IMG/VR virus record: IMGVR_UViG_3300042141_000119
Span: 1 to 62,094 of that record
Length of the DNA stretch: 62,094 nt
Source of the DNA: a virus
Reading direction: 5' to 3' (one strand)
Shown here in pieces: positions 7,415 through 15,020 of the stretch. A program made the position numbers and the translations under genes. Positions within the stretch are counted from its first letter, which is position 1, and every line of letters starts with the position of its first letter. The notes under the pieces were generated by a model that saw only the letters and a program-made list of their open reading frames with translations, made no database searches and was not told the DNA's origin.

Positions 7415-8346
7415 AGCACCTCCTTCGCTCCCCAGTCTCTTAGCTCTCGCTTTGGAAAGCCGTTGACGTTTGAGACGGCATACGTTCCGCCAGCGTCGAT
7501 CATTCGCTGGGCCACCGACTGCGAAATCCAAAAGGAGCCGTCTGGCTGATCGTGAACTTTCGGGCCAGAAACCCACGAAAAACCCCATGAGTTTTGGACG
7601 CAAAACCGGCAGTCTCCCTTTCGCGTGTCGTCCGAAGCCGTCCACTGCATCGCATGGGCCCAAGAGCCCTTCGGGAACAGCATCCCCTCAGAGTTGCGTG
7701 CGGAGTTGAACCCAACACCCGAGCAGCACACGAGCCCATACCCGGAGGCGATGCAGTCCCTCGCCTGCTGCCATGTCGTGACGAGGGAAATCGTGCCGAT
7801 CCTGTGCTTTGCGGCTTCCGCCGTCACCTTTGCCGGGACTCCGCGCCCGCCCCAGTTGATGCCGATGCTCGCGTTGTACTTTGAGAGGTCTAGCCCAAGT
7901 TCGGCGTAGGGCTTTCGGAGCATCAAGCCTCCCGTCTTGTGCGCCCAGCCGACGATTTCGGAGCAGCTTGCGCCTTGCCCGCTGTGCCCTCGAGCGCCGT
8001 ACAGCGGCTCAGTGGCAGTCCGGTCCACCCAGTCCTCTGTGGTGTGGATGTCCGGGTCATTGGCCCTCGCTTGGTCGGCCGATCCGCGAACCGCCATCGA
8101 GACGCAGTCGCCTGTGGTCTGAACCTCGTCGTATGGCACCCGCCCGGCCGCTTTCTCAAACGCCACGACGGCCTTGAACGGCAGGCACAGCCTTCCTTCG
8201 CCCGCGCCCGACAGCGTGTCGCCGAAGAGCGGCATGGGGAGCGACGACAGCAGCCGCTCGGTTGCCTCTGGGTCGCAAAAAGCACCAACGAGCCCATGCT
8301 CGTAGGCTTCGACAATCTCAGAAGGTGAGGCGAACAGATCGCTCAT
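7408..8346 (-). CDS. Papain-like cysteine peptidase (C1 fold), possible lysis enzyme
   Basis: 312 residues from ATG 8346 (AGGTG before it; a GTG at 8352 is an alternative). The papain catalytic set can be read in order: Gln76 then Cys81 in QTTGDCVS, His231 in GSWAHAMQW, and Asn252 in QNSWGFSW, the classic C1 NSWG box. It has no signal peptide. Placed among membrane proteins and exported proteins of a lysis-like cassette, it could cut peptide cross-links of the host envelope in place of a standard endolysin, since no muramidase or amidase is seen elsewhere. Processing of phage proteins is the alternative. The fold call is firm; the role is inferred. Confidence 0.82.
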   Translation of the reverse strand: MSDLFASPSEIVEAYEHGLVGAFCDPEATERLLSSLPMPLFGDTLSGAGEGRLCLPFKAVVAFEKAAGRVPYDEVQTTGDCVSMAVRGSADQARANDPDIHTTEDWVDRTATEPLYGARGHSGQGASCSEIVGWAHKTGGLMLRKPYAELGLDLSKYNASIGINWGGRGVPAKVTAEAAKHRIGTISLVTTWQQARDCIASGYGLVCCSGVGFNSARNSEGMLFPKGSWAHAMQWTASDDTRKGDCRFCVQNSWGFSWVSGPKVHDQPDGSFWISQSVAQRMIDAGGTYAVSNVNGFPKRELRDWGAKEVLW

Positions 8347-8354
8347 CGCCACAC

Positions 8355-8771
8355 CTAACGCACGCTAGAGAACGCCTTCGCAGCAGCCTGACGCGACTCT
8401 GCGGTCAACTGCGAATCTGTCTTCCCAATCGCCTCAAGGAGGTAGGCGTCGAGCTTGTCGCCAAGACCGACGTACTTGCCAACCATTCCTGTGTGGGCGA
8501 ACGCCATTTGCAGGGCAGACTTGTACCGATCCCGCAGGCCGAAGGTCGTCTTGCACACCGGATCGGGAGACAGGCCGTCACGCACAACGATGTCCGCCAT
8601 CGCAGCGTGAAAGTCACGCAGCAGCTTGGCGTCCGCAGCGGTAACCCCAGCCAGGATTGCGGACGGCACTATGACCGGGACGGCCACAGGCTGGCGTACC
8701 GCACCGGCGACGCCAAGCATGGCGGCGGACAGGGCGACCAGAAGCCCGGCTGTGATGATGCCCACCCTCAT
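8355..8771 (-). CDS. Exported protein of unknown function
   Basis: 138 residues with an N-terminal signal peptide or anchor (MRVGIITAGLLVALSAAMLGVAGAV), then a helical domain rich in Ala and Asp with FHAAMADIVVRDGL and TFGLRDRYKSALQMAF. No catalytic motif is evident. It overlaps the upstream gene by an ATGA junction and belongs to the lysis-like cassette. It could be a periplasmic partner of the peptidase that follows. Confidence 0.65.
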   Translation of the reverse strand: MRVGIITAGLLVALSAAMLGVAGAVRQPVAVPVIVPSAILAGVTAADAKLLRDFHAAMADIVVRDGLSPDPVCKTTFGLRDRYKSALQMAFAHTGMVGKYVGLGDKLDAYLLEAIGKTDSQLTAESRQAAAKAFSSVR

Positions 8772-9007
8772 CTGCCGCCCTTTCTCACGGGATTCACAAG
8801 GGCGTCCATGAGGGCCCTAGCGGCGGCGGCGACCGGCTGCTCGCCGGATGCCTCAGCGTCCGCCGCAAGCGCGAACAGTCGATTGACCCACCACGCCCTG
8901 CGAGACGGTGAAATGCCGGATGGCCGCGAGAACTTCGGCAGGTACGGGTACGCTGCGGCGACGCCGGAAGCCAGCAGCGCAACGGCGGCGACGATAGCGG
9001 CCGTCAT
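8768..9007 (-). CDS. Small membrane-anchored protein
   Basis: 79 residues; the first 20 (TAAIVAAVALLASGVAAAYPYL) form a hydrophobic anchor, followed by an amphipathic helical part with WWVNRLFALAADAEA. ATGA overlaps join it on both sides to its neighbours. No family recognised. Likely part of the envelope-directed gene cluster. Confidence 0.6.
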   Translation of the reverse strand: MTAAIVAAVALLASGVAAAYPYLPKFSRPSGISPSRRAWWVNRLFALAADAEASGEQPVAAAARALMDALVNPVRKGGR

Positions 9008-9282
9008 TCTGGAACCTCCGTCAGGCTGACGGCAGTCGCCAGTTTCACGATGTAGTCCACCAACTCGCGACCGGCCTGCGACATCAGCACCGCTTGAATC
9101 CGCTCCAGCAGATCGTCGTCAATGTGCGTCCCGGTCTTGGAAGCGACGAACCGCATGAGTTTGAGCGCCGCGTCGATCCGCTCTTGAGCGGTTTGCGCGC
9201 CGGATATTTCGGACACAATCGACAACGCGGGTGCCCATTCCACCAGCTGCCGAATCTTGTCCCCTACCGTGACGACTGCCAT
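9004..9282 (-). CDS. Hypothetical helical protein
   Basis: 92 residues with a clear GGAGAG Shine-Dalgarno. Predominantly helical, with no transmembrane segment. Sequence features include VGDKIRQLVEWAPALS and ERIDAALKLMRFVASKTG. It begins the tightly overlapping cassette that leads to the papain-like gene. Its 5' half overlaps the end of the preceding gene in another frame. Function unknown. Confidence 0.6.
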   Translation of the reverse strand: MAVVTVGDKIRQLVEWAPALSIVSEISGAQTAQERIDAALKLMRFVASKTGTHIDDDLLERIQAVLMSQAGRELVDYIVKLATAVSLTEVPE

Positions 9283-9664
9283 TGGGTTTTCTCTCCGTCA
9301 GCCTGGAAACGTGCCTGACTAGGAGATTTATGTCCGGGCGGGGGCGGGCCCGTGACACTATTTTTCGCCGCACCAAACACTCCGAAATGCCTATATCCCG
9401 GCAGGTCTGCTCGAACGAGAAGTCGCCGCCGCTGCCGTGAAACACCCACCTGTACGCCGCCACCTGCCTCCTGAGCGTCTCGGCCGCACGGTAGCCGGTC
9501 TTGTAGACAAGGTCATGGCCCTCCCGCCTGTGCGCACGGCACAGGTCGATGATGTGGCCGTAGGAGCGAACAACCACCTCTATGCAGAATCGCCTCCACC
9601 CCTCCTCGCAGGACTCGGCAATGTTCTGGTCGTCGTACTCCGGCGGGTCGGGGAGGGCAATCAT
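9119..9664 (-). CDS. Helix-rich phage protein, possibly DNA-binding
   Basis: 181 residues from ATG 9664 (ATGA overlap with the upstream gene). The first 125 residues read well: EGWRRFCIEVVVRSYGHIIDLC, a basic helix, then SFEQTCRDIGISECLVRRKIVSRAR, which resembles a helix-turn-helix. The last 55 residues overlap the next gene (9004-9282) for 164 bases and look like its shadow. Either the C-terminus is dispensable, or a frameshift ends the protein near 9264-9300, where another frame is open. No named family recognised. Confidence 0.5.
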   Translation of the reverse strand: MIALPDPPEYDDQNIAESCEEGWRRFCIEVVVRSYGHIIDLCRAHRREGHDLVYKTGYRAAETLRRQVAAYRWVFHGSGGDFSFEQTCRDIGISECLVRRKIVSRARPRPDINLLVRHVSRLTERKPNGSRHGRGQDSAAGGMGTRVVDCVRNIRRANRSRADRRGAQTHAVRRFQDRDAH

Positions 9665-10020
9665 TTCGTCGGTGCCTCGCAGAATCCGGCTCGCAGCTTT
9701 CCTTCGTTCAGTTCGGGCCACACTTCGAGAGAATGGATCGCGCCCATCACGTTCCACGCCGCATGACCCAGATGGTCTTCGTCACGGTTGCCGGATAGGA
9801 ACAGGTACAGGTGCCGTAGGGCATGGTTGAGAAGGTCGTTCGCGGGCATCCCCTTCTCCCAGTTGAAGTCGCCGTATTTCCTCGCGCCCTCAGCACAGGC
9901 GGCCGCAACGGCCGCGAGGCCGATTGGGCTGATGAGGTCGTACCTCAGCGACTCGGCGTCCGAAGACCGCACGGCCCCAGACGAGTAGCGAACAGAATCC
10001 TCAGCAATCGTCTTTATCAT
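9661..10020 (-). CDS. MazG-like dATP/dGTP diphosphohydrolase domain protein
   Basis: 119 residues. The block LRYDLISPIGL, AACAEGARKYGDFNWEKGMP, DLLNHALRHLYLFLSGNRDEDHLGHAAWNVM matches the family usually annotated dATP/dGTP diphosphohydrolase N-terminal (DUF5664, MazG-like). Glu and Asp residues in EGARKYGDFNWEKG and DEDHLGHA would coordinate Mg. It would cleave dNTPs to dNMP and pyrophosphate, adjusting the nucleotide pool. It sits beside an HD phosphohydrolase, which supports a dNTP-related role. Start at ATG 10020. Confidence 0.75.
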   Translation of the reverse strand: MIKTIAEDSVRYSSGAVRSSDAESLRYDLISPIGLAAVAAACAEGARKYGDFNWEKGMPANDLLNHALRHLYLFLSGNRDEDHLGHAAWNVMGAIHSLEVWPELNEGKLRAGFCEAPTK

Positions 10021-10532
10021 TTCTTCACCTCAAGGAAACGCGACTGAAACAACTCCTTCGCCTGCTGCCAGCCCAGCGGCGACGGCGAGCCGCCAACCGC
10101 TTCGGCCTCGATGCCCCAGTCGTGCTGGACCGACAACAGAAATTGCTTCTCCCAAATCAATGCCCGATTGTCCGCCGCCTTCACCGACGGCGGCGCGGGC
10201 CACCGCAGGCCGAACGCGCTGGCGATAACCTGCTGAATCCGCTTTTCCAGAGCGACGTACTCCGGGAGCATCGCCTTGAGCGGCCGGGCGACATCGCCCA
10301 AATACGCCTCGCTGGCATCGTGAAGCAGGCCCCACAGCGCATCCTCCTGCGGCACCAGCTTCGACACCACGACGCTGTGCTGGGCGACCGAGTACGGCTG
10401 CGTGGTGTGCCCCGTAAATCGGTTGAGCATCGACAGCGCGTGCGAGATGTCTGGCAGGCGCACATCGGCCTCGCTGAACTCGCTGAGGTCGATCAGCTTC
10501 CCGGTGTGTGTCTGCATCGTCGTTGCGTTCAT
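10017..10532 (-). CDS. HD-domain phosphohydrolase (YfbR/DatZ-like)
   Basis: 171 residues from ATG 10532 with GAGGAGGTGGC before it. HD-domain metal ligands are visible: His in SVAQHSVVVS, the HD pair in ALWGLLHDASEAYLGDV, then RPLKAMLPEYVALEKRIQQVI typical of phage nucleotidase HD proteins. Likely substrates are deoxynucleotides. Members of this family next to PurZ act as dATPases in aminoadenine phages, but no PurZ is present here, so a general pool or salvage role is more likely. ATGA overlap with the next gene. Confidence 0.82.
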   Translation of the reverse strand: MNATTMQTHTGKLIDLSEFSEADVRLPDISHALSMLNRFTGHTTQPYSVAQHSVVVSKLVPQEDALWGLLHDASEAYLGDVARPLKAMLPEYVALEKRIQQVIASAFGLRWPAPPSVKAADNRALIWEKQFLLSVQHDWGIEAEAVGGSPSPLGWQQAKELFQSRFLEVKK

Positions 10533-11065
10533 GCCACCTCCTCTTGCTCGCCGCACACAAGCGGCCCTATCGCCGACAGCTTCGCCTTCGGGACGAAATA
10601 CGCCTCGCCATATCCGCCGTAGTTCCGCCGGAAGCGTGCGTCCTTAGCGTCCCTTCCTCGCATCCATCCATGAACCAAAAAGTCGTTTGGTCCGCCGGTC
10701 ACCAGAACGAAGATGTCGCCGTCCGCATCGTCGTCACGCACCAGCAAGTCATAGTCGTGCTGGGACCGCGTCCGCACTTGAATCGCACCGACGTCGCCGC
10801 CGGTCTTGAACGTGTTCACAGAGCCAGACCAGTAGCGCCCGGTCGCCTTTGCGAACGCGCACTCACCCAGAGCGCCGAGAATGTGAACGTGCCACTCGCT
10901 GTCTCTTGTTGGTCGCGAGTTTTCCAGTCCTTTTCTTAGCGCCTCGACGTTTCGACTTACGCCGACGAGAGCCGCTCGGCTCACCTCGAACCACTCCAGC
11001 CGCACCCGTATCGGGCCGCTTGTAGCGAATCCATCCGTCGTCGTCTGGGATTGGCGAGCCTTCAT
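10529..11065 (-). CDS. PD-(D/E)XK-like nuclease-fold phage protein
   Basis: 178 residues from ATG 11065 (GAGG six bases before). The core HILGALGECAFAKATGRYW, then TFKTGGDVGAIQVRTR and DDDADGDIFVLVTG fits a restriction-endonuclease-like fold: Glu in the first helix, Asp in GGDVG and a QVR strand in the place of ExK. The usual catalytic Lys is not obvious, so activity is uncertain. The pattern is one I have seen in other phage proteins of unknown function. It overlaps the upstream small frame over its first 200 bases. Confidence 0.65.
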   Translation of the reverse strand: MKARQSQTTTDGFATSGPIRVRLEWFEVSRAALVGVSRNVEALRKGLENSRPTRDSEWHVHILGALGECAFAKATGRYWSGSVNTFKTGGDVGAIQVRTRSQHDYDLLVRDDDADGDIFVLVTGGPNDFLVHGWMRGRDAKDARFRRNYGGYGEAYFVPKAKLSAIGPLVCGEQEEVA

Positions 11066-11105
11066 CTTCTTCCTCGTCTTCCAGCGGCCCAAAGTCCTTT
11101 GGCAT
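10863..11105 (-). CDS. Possible overlapping small gene, acidic then very basic
   Basis: An 80-residue frame whose ATG 11105 overlaps the stop of the HNH/nuclease gene (TGATG). The N-terminal 25 residues are acidic (LEDEEEDEGSPIPDDDGW) and the C-terminal 35 are packed with Arg and Lys. It overlaps the next gene in another frame for about 200 bases, so its basic end may be just a shadow. Coupling at the start favours a real gene; the overlap argues against it. Confidence 0.35.
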   Translation of the reverse strand: MPKDFGPLEDEEEDEGSPIPDDDGWIRYKRPDTGAAGVVRGEPSGSRRRKSKRRGAKKRTGKLATNKRQRVARSHSRRSG

Positions 11106-11806
11106 CACTGTGCATCCATGACTTGAGAAACGAACGTCGCAATCTGCTCCAGCGGGAAAGTCACCAGCCACTCCGACTCGTTGCGCCTGTGCAAGACCAC
11201 AGGGACGAGCGAGCCACACTGCTCACGCGCCTTTTCCATGACGGCCGTCAGGTTCAACGCCTGACACCGCTTGACCTCGAGCCAGAGGTTCGGAGTGCCA
11301 GGAGCTATGAGGTCGCTCGCGCTCTCCGTACCGGAGTGCTGCTGGCTGCGTCGTGCGTGCGCTCGCGGGACAAGCCGGTTCCACACGGCCGCCGCCTCCA
11401 ACTCACCGCGCTTGCCCTTCTGCCTGCTGTTGATTGCCATTTTCTCTAACTCCTGCGGGATGCCGTTCCGTCGTCGCCACTCAAGGACGTAGGGCGGAAA
11501 GCCATCCGGCCCATAGCCGAGATGGCGCTTGCGGCGAAGCGACGCCAAAAACTCCGGGTCGTAATTACCGTCATCGCACTCTCGCTTTGCGGTAAGGCAC
11601 TGGGCCTTCGTGAGGTTGTTCCGTCCGCCGAAATGCAGGCCGTCGTGGCACCACACGCAAAGCCGAAGCAACGCCCGGCGGTCGTGGACCCTTCCGGCTC
11701 CCTGCTGGAGGTGGTGGATGTGCAGTGCTTCCGTTCTGCTCCAGCACACCGCGCAGAACTGCATCTGCTCCGCGAAGGCCGATAGTTCTTCACGCCCATC
11801 GCTCAC
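11105..11806 (-). CDS. HNH-like zinc domain fused to a Holliday-junction-resolvase-like nuclease
   Basis: 233 residues starting at GTG 11806 (GTGA overlap). Residues 18-58 carry CAVC, HIHH and CVWCHDGLH, a zinc-binding HNH-type domain. Residues 123-233 start MAINSRQKGKRGELEAA and carry Glu135, Asp165 (SASDL) and ExK at 177-179 (LWLEVKR), the PD-(D/E)XK resolvase pattern. The second part alone has the usual length and start of a separate phage nuclease gene, with an internal ATG at 11440 preceded by CAGGAG. So this is either a true fusion or two products from one frame. It fits recombination and processing of replicating phage DNA beside ERF, exonuclease and helicase. Confidence 0.78.
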   Translation of the reverse strand: MSDGREELSAFAEQMQFCAVCWSRTEALHIHHLQQGAGRVHDRRALLRLCVWCHDGLHFGGRNNLTKAQCLTAKRECDDGNYDPEFLASLRRKRHLGYGPDGFPPYVLEWRRRNGIPQELEKMAINSRQKGKRGELEAAAVWNRLVPRAHARRSQQHSGTESASDLIAPGTPNLWLEVKRCQALNLTAVMEKAREQCGSLVPVVLHRRNESEWLVTFPLEQIATFVSQVMDAQ

Positions 11807-12063
11807 TCTGCCTCCCTGTGGACTGCCTCCACGATGCCAGCCACAGCACGCGAAAAGTTCTTCGCGTCCTCGACCGTCCCGAACTCAATCGACCACTTCA
11901 CAGTCGGGTGGCAGAAGCCCTCCGTCGCAACGCCATGCTCTCGGACTTCCTCGACCCAGTTGTCCTTGCACGCAGCAAGCCCGGCGACGATCCTGGCGTT
12001 GGCGATAATCTCCTCGTTCTCAAGCAAGAACCCGCTCAACGCCTTAGCAAGAAATCCACTCAT
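11803..12063 (-). CDS. Hypothetical protein
   Basis: 86 residues from ATG 12063, chosen for the strong AAAGGAG 8 bases upstream rather than the ATG at 12105. Contains SGFLAKALSGFLLENEEII, a Cys-containing helix (AGLAACKDNWVEEV) and VKWSIEFGTVEDAKNF. No family recognised. Its stop overlaps the GTG start of the nuclease fusion. Confidence 0.6.
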   Translation of the reverse strand: MSGFLAKALSGFLLENEEIIANARIVAGLAACKDNWVEEVREHGVATEGFCHPTVKWSIEFGTVEDAKNFSRAVAGIVEAVHREAE

Positions 12064-12094
12064 AACCAGCGCTCCTTTGAAAAGGTTCGACACC

Positions 12095-12361
12095 TCAGCC
12101 TCCATGCGTTTTCAGCCAGTTCGCCGCCGTCGCAAACCAGAACGACAGCAGGGTCAGGTCTTCCGCACTCGTGACGTTCACTGTTCCGTCCGTCGCTATC
12201 GCAACGCACGACTTGCTCGGCTCCTCCATCCACTCGGCCGCCTCAGGGTCGTCGCCAATGATCGCGTGCATAACGCCCATGCCCTCCATCGGCCTGCACA
12301 ACGCGGCCAGCTTCGCCCCGTTCGATCCCGTGTATTTCAGCAGCACCAAGTCTTTCGCCAT
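12095..12361 (-). CDS. Hypothetical protein
   Basis: 88 residues from ATG 12361 (AGGGTGACGGCG upstream; an in-frame GTG at 12370 is possible). A mixed alpha/beta small protein: DLVLLKYTGSNGAKLAAL, SCVAIATDGTVNVTS, LSFWFATAANWLKTHGG. No motif of known function. Lies in the recombination block of the leftward unit. Confidence 0.6.
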   Translation of the reverse strand: MAKDLVLLKYTGSNGAKLAALCRPMEGMGVMHAIIGDDPEAAEWMEEPSKSCVAIATDGTVNVTSAEDLTLLSFWFATAANWLKTHGG

Positions 12362-12641
12362 CGCCGTCACCCTGTTCGCGCACCGCTTCCGTGCTGAGAA
12401 GGCCGCGCTGGCCTGCGTCAGCTACCCCGTCATGGGGTTGCGGTGTCAGCCTTATTTGGCCTTCTCCTCAGCAATCCACCGGGACGTAGCGGCTTGGGCC
12501 TGCGACGGCTTGCAGCAGGATCGACTACCTGCCCGTTGCCCGGATTTCGCGCTGACACCACACGGCCGCTCGATCAAGTTCAGAGCGGGTTCTTTAGGCT
12601 CGACCGTTTTGATTTCTTGAGCGCTGACCGATACGAGGAAA
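12362..12641. other. Stretch without a convincing gene
   Basis: About 280 bases between the hypothetical gene and the endonuclease-fold gene. A minus-strand frame is open to 12452 (ends SRWIAEEKAK) but has no ATG or GTG start; only a TTG near 12580 without a Shine-Dalgarno. A short inverted repeat (CCCC-ATGA-CGGGG) lies near 12425-12437. A leaderless or TTG-started small gene is possible but not supported. Confidence 0.5.
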
Positions 12642-13037
12642 TCAACAGCGCTGTGTTTTGATTTTTCGGAGTACGGAGAAGTCGCCCCATTTGGCGACCG
12701 AAGACCAGTACAGCCACCGGCTGCCGTTCGTCGCGGCGACAGGGACGCACCCAACGACGCCCGTCCGAGTGTTGACGAGGACGAACGCATCGACATGGGT
12801 TGGGCAGTAGGGTTCGTTTCGTGCCCGGCCACGCCGCAGGCGAACTCGCCTGCCGTGATGGCCGGAAGCTGCCGACGCCTTGACTTGAATCCGCCAGTGC
12901 TTTCGGCCGGAGAACGCGAGAAGGTCGTAGCCGTCGTCCACCAGAGGGACGGCGACTGCGTACCCGGAGCGCAGCAGCCTCTCGACTGCCACAGCGACTC
13001 CGATTTCTCCGACGACCCGGCCATCCGTAGCCTCCAT
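12642..13037 (-). CDS. PD-(D/E)XK nuclease-fold protein
   Basis: 131 residues from ATG 13037 with GGAGGTC upstream. The pattern GEIGVAVAVERLLRSGYAVA, then DDGYDLLAFSGRKHWRIQVKASA is a restriction-endonuclease-like core with Glu, Asp (YDLLAF) and QVK in place of ExK. The second half has a basic loop and SRWLYWSSVAKWG. Such proteins are found as group I intron-type or very-short-patch-like endonucleases. It follows the helicase gene by 15 bases. Substrate unknown. Confidence 0.72.
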   Translation of the reverse strand: MEATDGRVVGEIGVAVAVERLLRSGYAVAVPLVDDGYDLLAFSGRKHWRIQVKASAASGHHGRRVRLRRGRARNEPYCPTHVDAFVLVNTRTGVVGCVPVAATNGSRWLYWSSVAKWGDFSVLRKIKTQRC

Positions 13038-13052
13038 GCGTCTGACCTCCGG

Positions 13053-14642
13053 TCAGGACTGCGGCTTCTCCGACTCACGCCTGCTCAACTCACGACGAAC
13101 CGCCGCCTTGAACGGGGAGTCCTTCTTCTGCGACTCCATCACCCACGACAGGTAGCCGTCTGGGATGGAGCGGAGCGGCTGGCCTCGATACTTGCCGTAC
13201 ATCATTCGCCAGCCCCGCTCCTTCTTGCCTTCGGGCTTGGCGAAGGGGTCGCGAGTCTCGTGGTCGAACGTCACGCCGACGAGCAGCGACTTGCGCTTCT
13301 CAAGAAGCTCCTGTGCCTGTCTCTCAAGAGCCTCCAGTTCCGCCGAGTCGGCCTCGCGGATGGCCTCCATCGGGTCGCAGCCGTCCATCGACAGGGCGGC
13401 GGCGAGGCGCTCACGGCGAGTCGGTGACTTCCGCAGCTTGGCGTCGAGAACGTCGAACACCGTCAGCAGCTGCTGGTTGCGGAGATTTCCTGTCAGGTCG
13501 TAGTAGCAGAAGTGCGGCTTTCCGCTGGCGGCGATTGCGGCACGACGCTCGTCGCGGCTCATCTCCGGGTGCAGCGTGCCACCCAATGCACGAGTGCCTC
13601 TGCCGATTCGCTGCTCCAGCCGCGAAAGGCTCTTGGTCGGCGCTGCCGAATAGATGTTTCGGAGTTCTGGAAAGTCCCAGCCGAAGCCAAGAATCCCGAC
13701 GTTGACGATGATCTTCCGCTCGCCGCTGATGAAGGCGTCCATGTTCGCCTTCCGCTCGTCTGCCCGCTGCTTCGAGTAGACGACGCTGGCTGCGACACCG
13801 TACCGAGAAAACACCTCCACAAGCAGCTTGGCCTGCCGGATGGAGTGGGCGTAGACGACGCTCGGTTGCTGCTGGAACGTCGAGAGAACGAGCGACGTTA
13901 CCTCCTGAGCGCAATGCTCTGCGGACAGGATGTCGCTGAGTTGCTTGCGGTCCCACTCGCCAGCCACCTCGTCCACCAGCGTCAGGTCGATGCTCTTGGA
14001 CTCGCTCAGGAAGCACTTGGGCGGGACCAGCCATGCGTCATCCAAAGCCTGCCGCAGCGTGTAGACCGACTGCGGGCGAGGGAAGTACCGCAGCCCCCTG
14101 CCCTTGCCCTTGTACGGCGTGGCAGAGAAGCCCACGACGGTCGCACCAAGCGACTCAAAGTGGCAGAGCATCCGCTCCATCGAAGCGGTCATCTTGTAGT
14201 GGCACTCGTCCACGCAGACCAGCGACACGCGGTCGTAGGCGCGGGCCTTGTAGCGGTCGTTGGAGAGCAGGCTGTCACGCGACCCGACGATCACGCGGCT
14301 CCGAATCCCCTCGATCCACTCTGCCCGGCTCCCTTGATGCTCAACGTCGCACCGCTCTCCCAGCCGAAGCTCCAGGCGGTCCCGGCCCTGACGCATGAGG
14401 TCGATCAGCGGAACGATGAAAAGCGGGTGCTTCGCGATGCGGCACAGTTCCGCGACAACTTCGGTCTTGCCGGTGCCCACCGGCTGGCAGACCGTGATCC
14501 GTCGCTCGCCGTTCCGCGCCGCACGGCAAACGTCCTCTACGGCCTGTAGCTGGTAATCCCGGAGGAACTGCCGCCTATCGGCCCGCTCGACCTGCCGGGA
14601 AACCCTGTCGGCACCAACGCACTCTGGGCAGTCGCTAGTCAT
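13053..14642 (-). CDS. Superfamily 2 DNA helicase with DUF3820-like C-terminus
   Basis: 529 residues from ATG 14642 (ATGA overlap upstream). Helicase motifs are in order: Q-motif region RDYQLQAVEDV, Walker A PVGTGKT at 54-60, DECH at 145-148, SAT at 173-175, and RIGRGTR as motif VI in the second RecA domain. A C-terminal module, YGKYRGQPLRSIPDGYLSWV, resembles DUF3820 found with phage nucleases. It would unwind or translocate on DNA during replication or recombination. Adjacent to ERF and exonuclease genes. No primase or polymerase is linked to it. Confidence 0.9.
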   Translation of the reverse strand: MTSDCPECVGADRVSRQVERADRRQFLRDYQLQAVEDVCRAARNGERRITVCQPVGTGKTEVVAELCRIAKHPLFIVPLIDLMRQGRDRLELRLGERCDVEHQGSRAEWIEGIRSRVIVGSRDSLLSNDRYKARAYDRVSLVCVDECHYKMTASMERMLCHFESLGATVVGFSATPYKGKGRGLRYFPRPQSVYTLRQALDDAWLVPPKCFLSESKSIDLTLVDEVAGEWDRKQLSDILSAEHCAQEVTSLVLSTFQQQPSVVYAHSIRQAKLLVEVFSRYGVAASVVYSKQRADERKANMDAFISGERKIIVNVGILGFGWDFPELRNIYSAAPTKSLSRLEQRIGRGTRALGGTLHPEMSRDERRAAIAASGKPHFCYYDLTGNLRNQQLLTVFDVLDAKLRKSPTRRERLAAALSMDGCDPMEAIREADSAELEALERQAQELLEKRKSLLVGVTFDHETRDPFAKPEGKKERGWRMMYGKYRGQPLRSIPDGYLSWVMESQKKDSPFKAAVRRELSRRESEKPQS

Positions 14643-14944
14643 TTCGACCTCGCCTTCTTCTTGCGTGCCTTGCGGACCTTCTTGGCTGGCTTGACGAGAG
14701 GCTCCCTGTCGCCGCCTCGCCAGCGGCTGCTGCAAATCGTGGCCTCGCAAGGCTTGGGCTCCGCAGGCACAGCGATTTGCAGCGCCGCCTCGAACTTCTC
14801 ATTGACCCGAGACAGCACCTCTAGCTCCGCGAGGAGTTGCGGCACTGCGCTGGCGCAGAACGCAATCGCGTTCTCTGCGTCCAGCTTCTGCTGAACAGCA
14901 GCAATCGAAATCAGTCGTGCGTAGGCGATGAGTTTTTCGTGCAT
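14639..14944 (-). CDS. Hypothetical helical protein with basic tail
   Basis: 101 residues. Residues 1-60 are helical (ARLISIAAVQQKLDAENAIA, LLAELEVLSRVNEKFEAAL) and the C-terminus is very basic (KKVRKARKKKARSK), suiting nucleic-acid contact. It begins just after a terminator-like hairpin and has no clear Shine-Dalgarno. Coupled to the helicase by an ATGA overlap. Confidence 0.6.
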   Translation of the reverse strand: MHEKLIAYARLISIAAVQQKLDAENAIAFCASAVPQLLAELEVLSRVNEKFEAALQIAVPAEPKPCEATICSSRWRGGDREPLVKPAKKVRKARKKKARSK

Positions 14945-14948
14945 TGGT

Positions 14949-14980
14949 AAAAATGCCGGGTGATCTGATCGCCGCCCGGC
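14949..14980 (-). terminator. Terminator-like hairpin after the ERF gene
   Basis: On the minus strand GCCGGG pairs with CCCGGC around a 14-base loop, followed at once by ATTTTTA. It lies 41 bases after the ERF stop and directly before the next start, so it may dampen rather than end transcription. Confidence 0.6.
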
Positions 14981-15020
14981 GCGACGCTGAGGAAACGCTC
15001 AGACCTGCGTGTGTTGTGGA

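Noticed and set aside
9661-10532. Aminoadenine (Z-DNA) genome
   Set aside because: The two hydrolases fit but no PurZ-like synthetase or special polymerase is present in the full circle.
12452-12641. Minus-strand small gene ending SRWIAEEKAK
   Set aside because: Frame is open but has no ATG or GTG start after the previous gene; only a TTG without ribosome-binding site.
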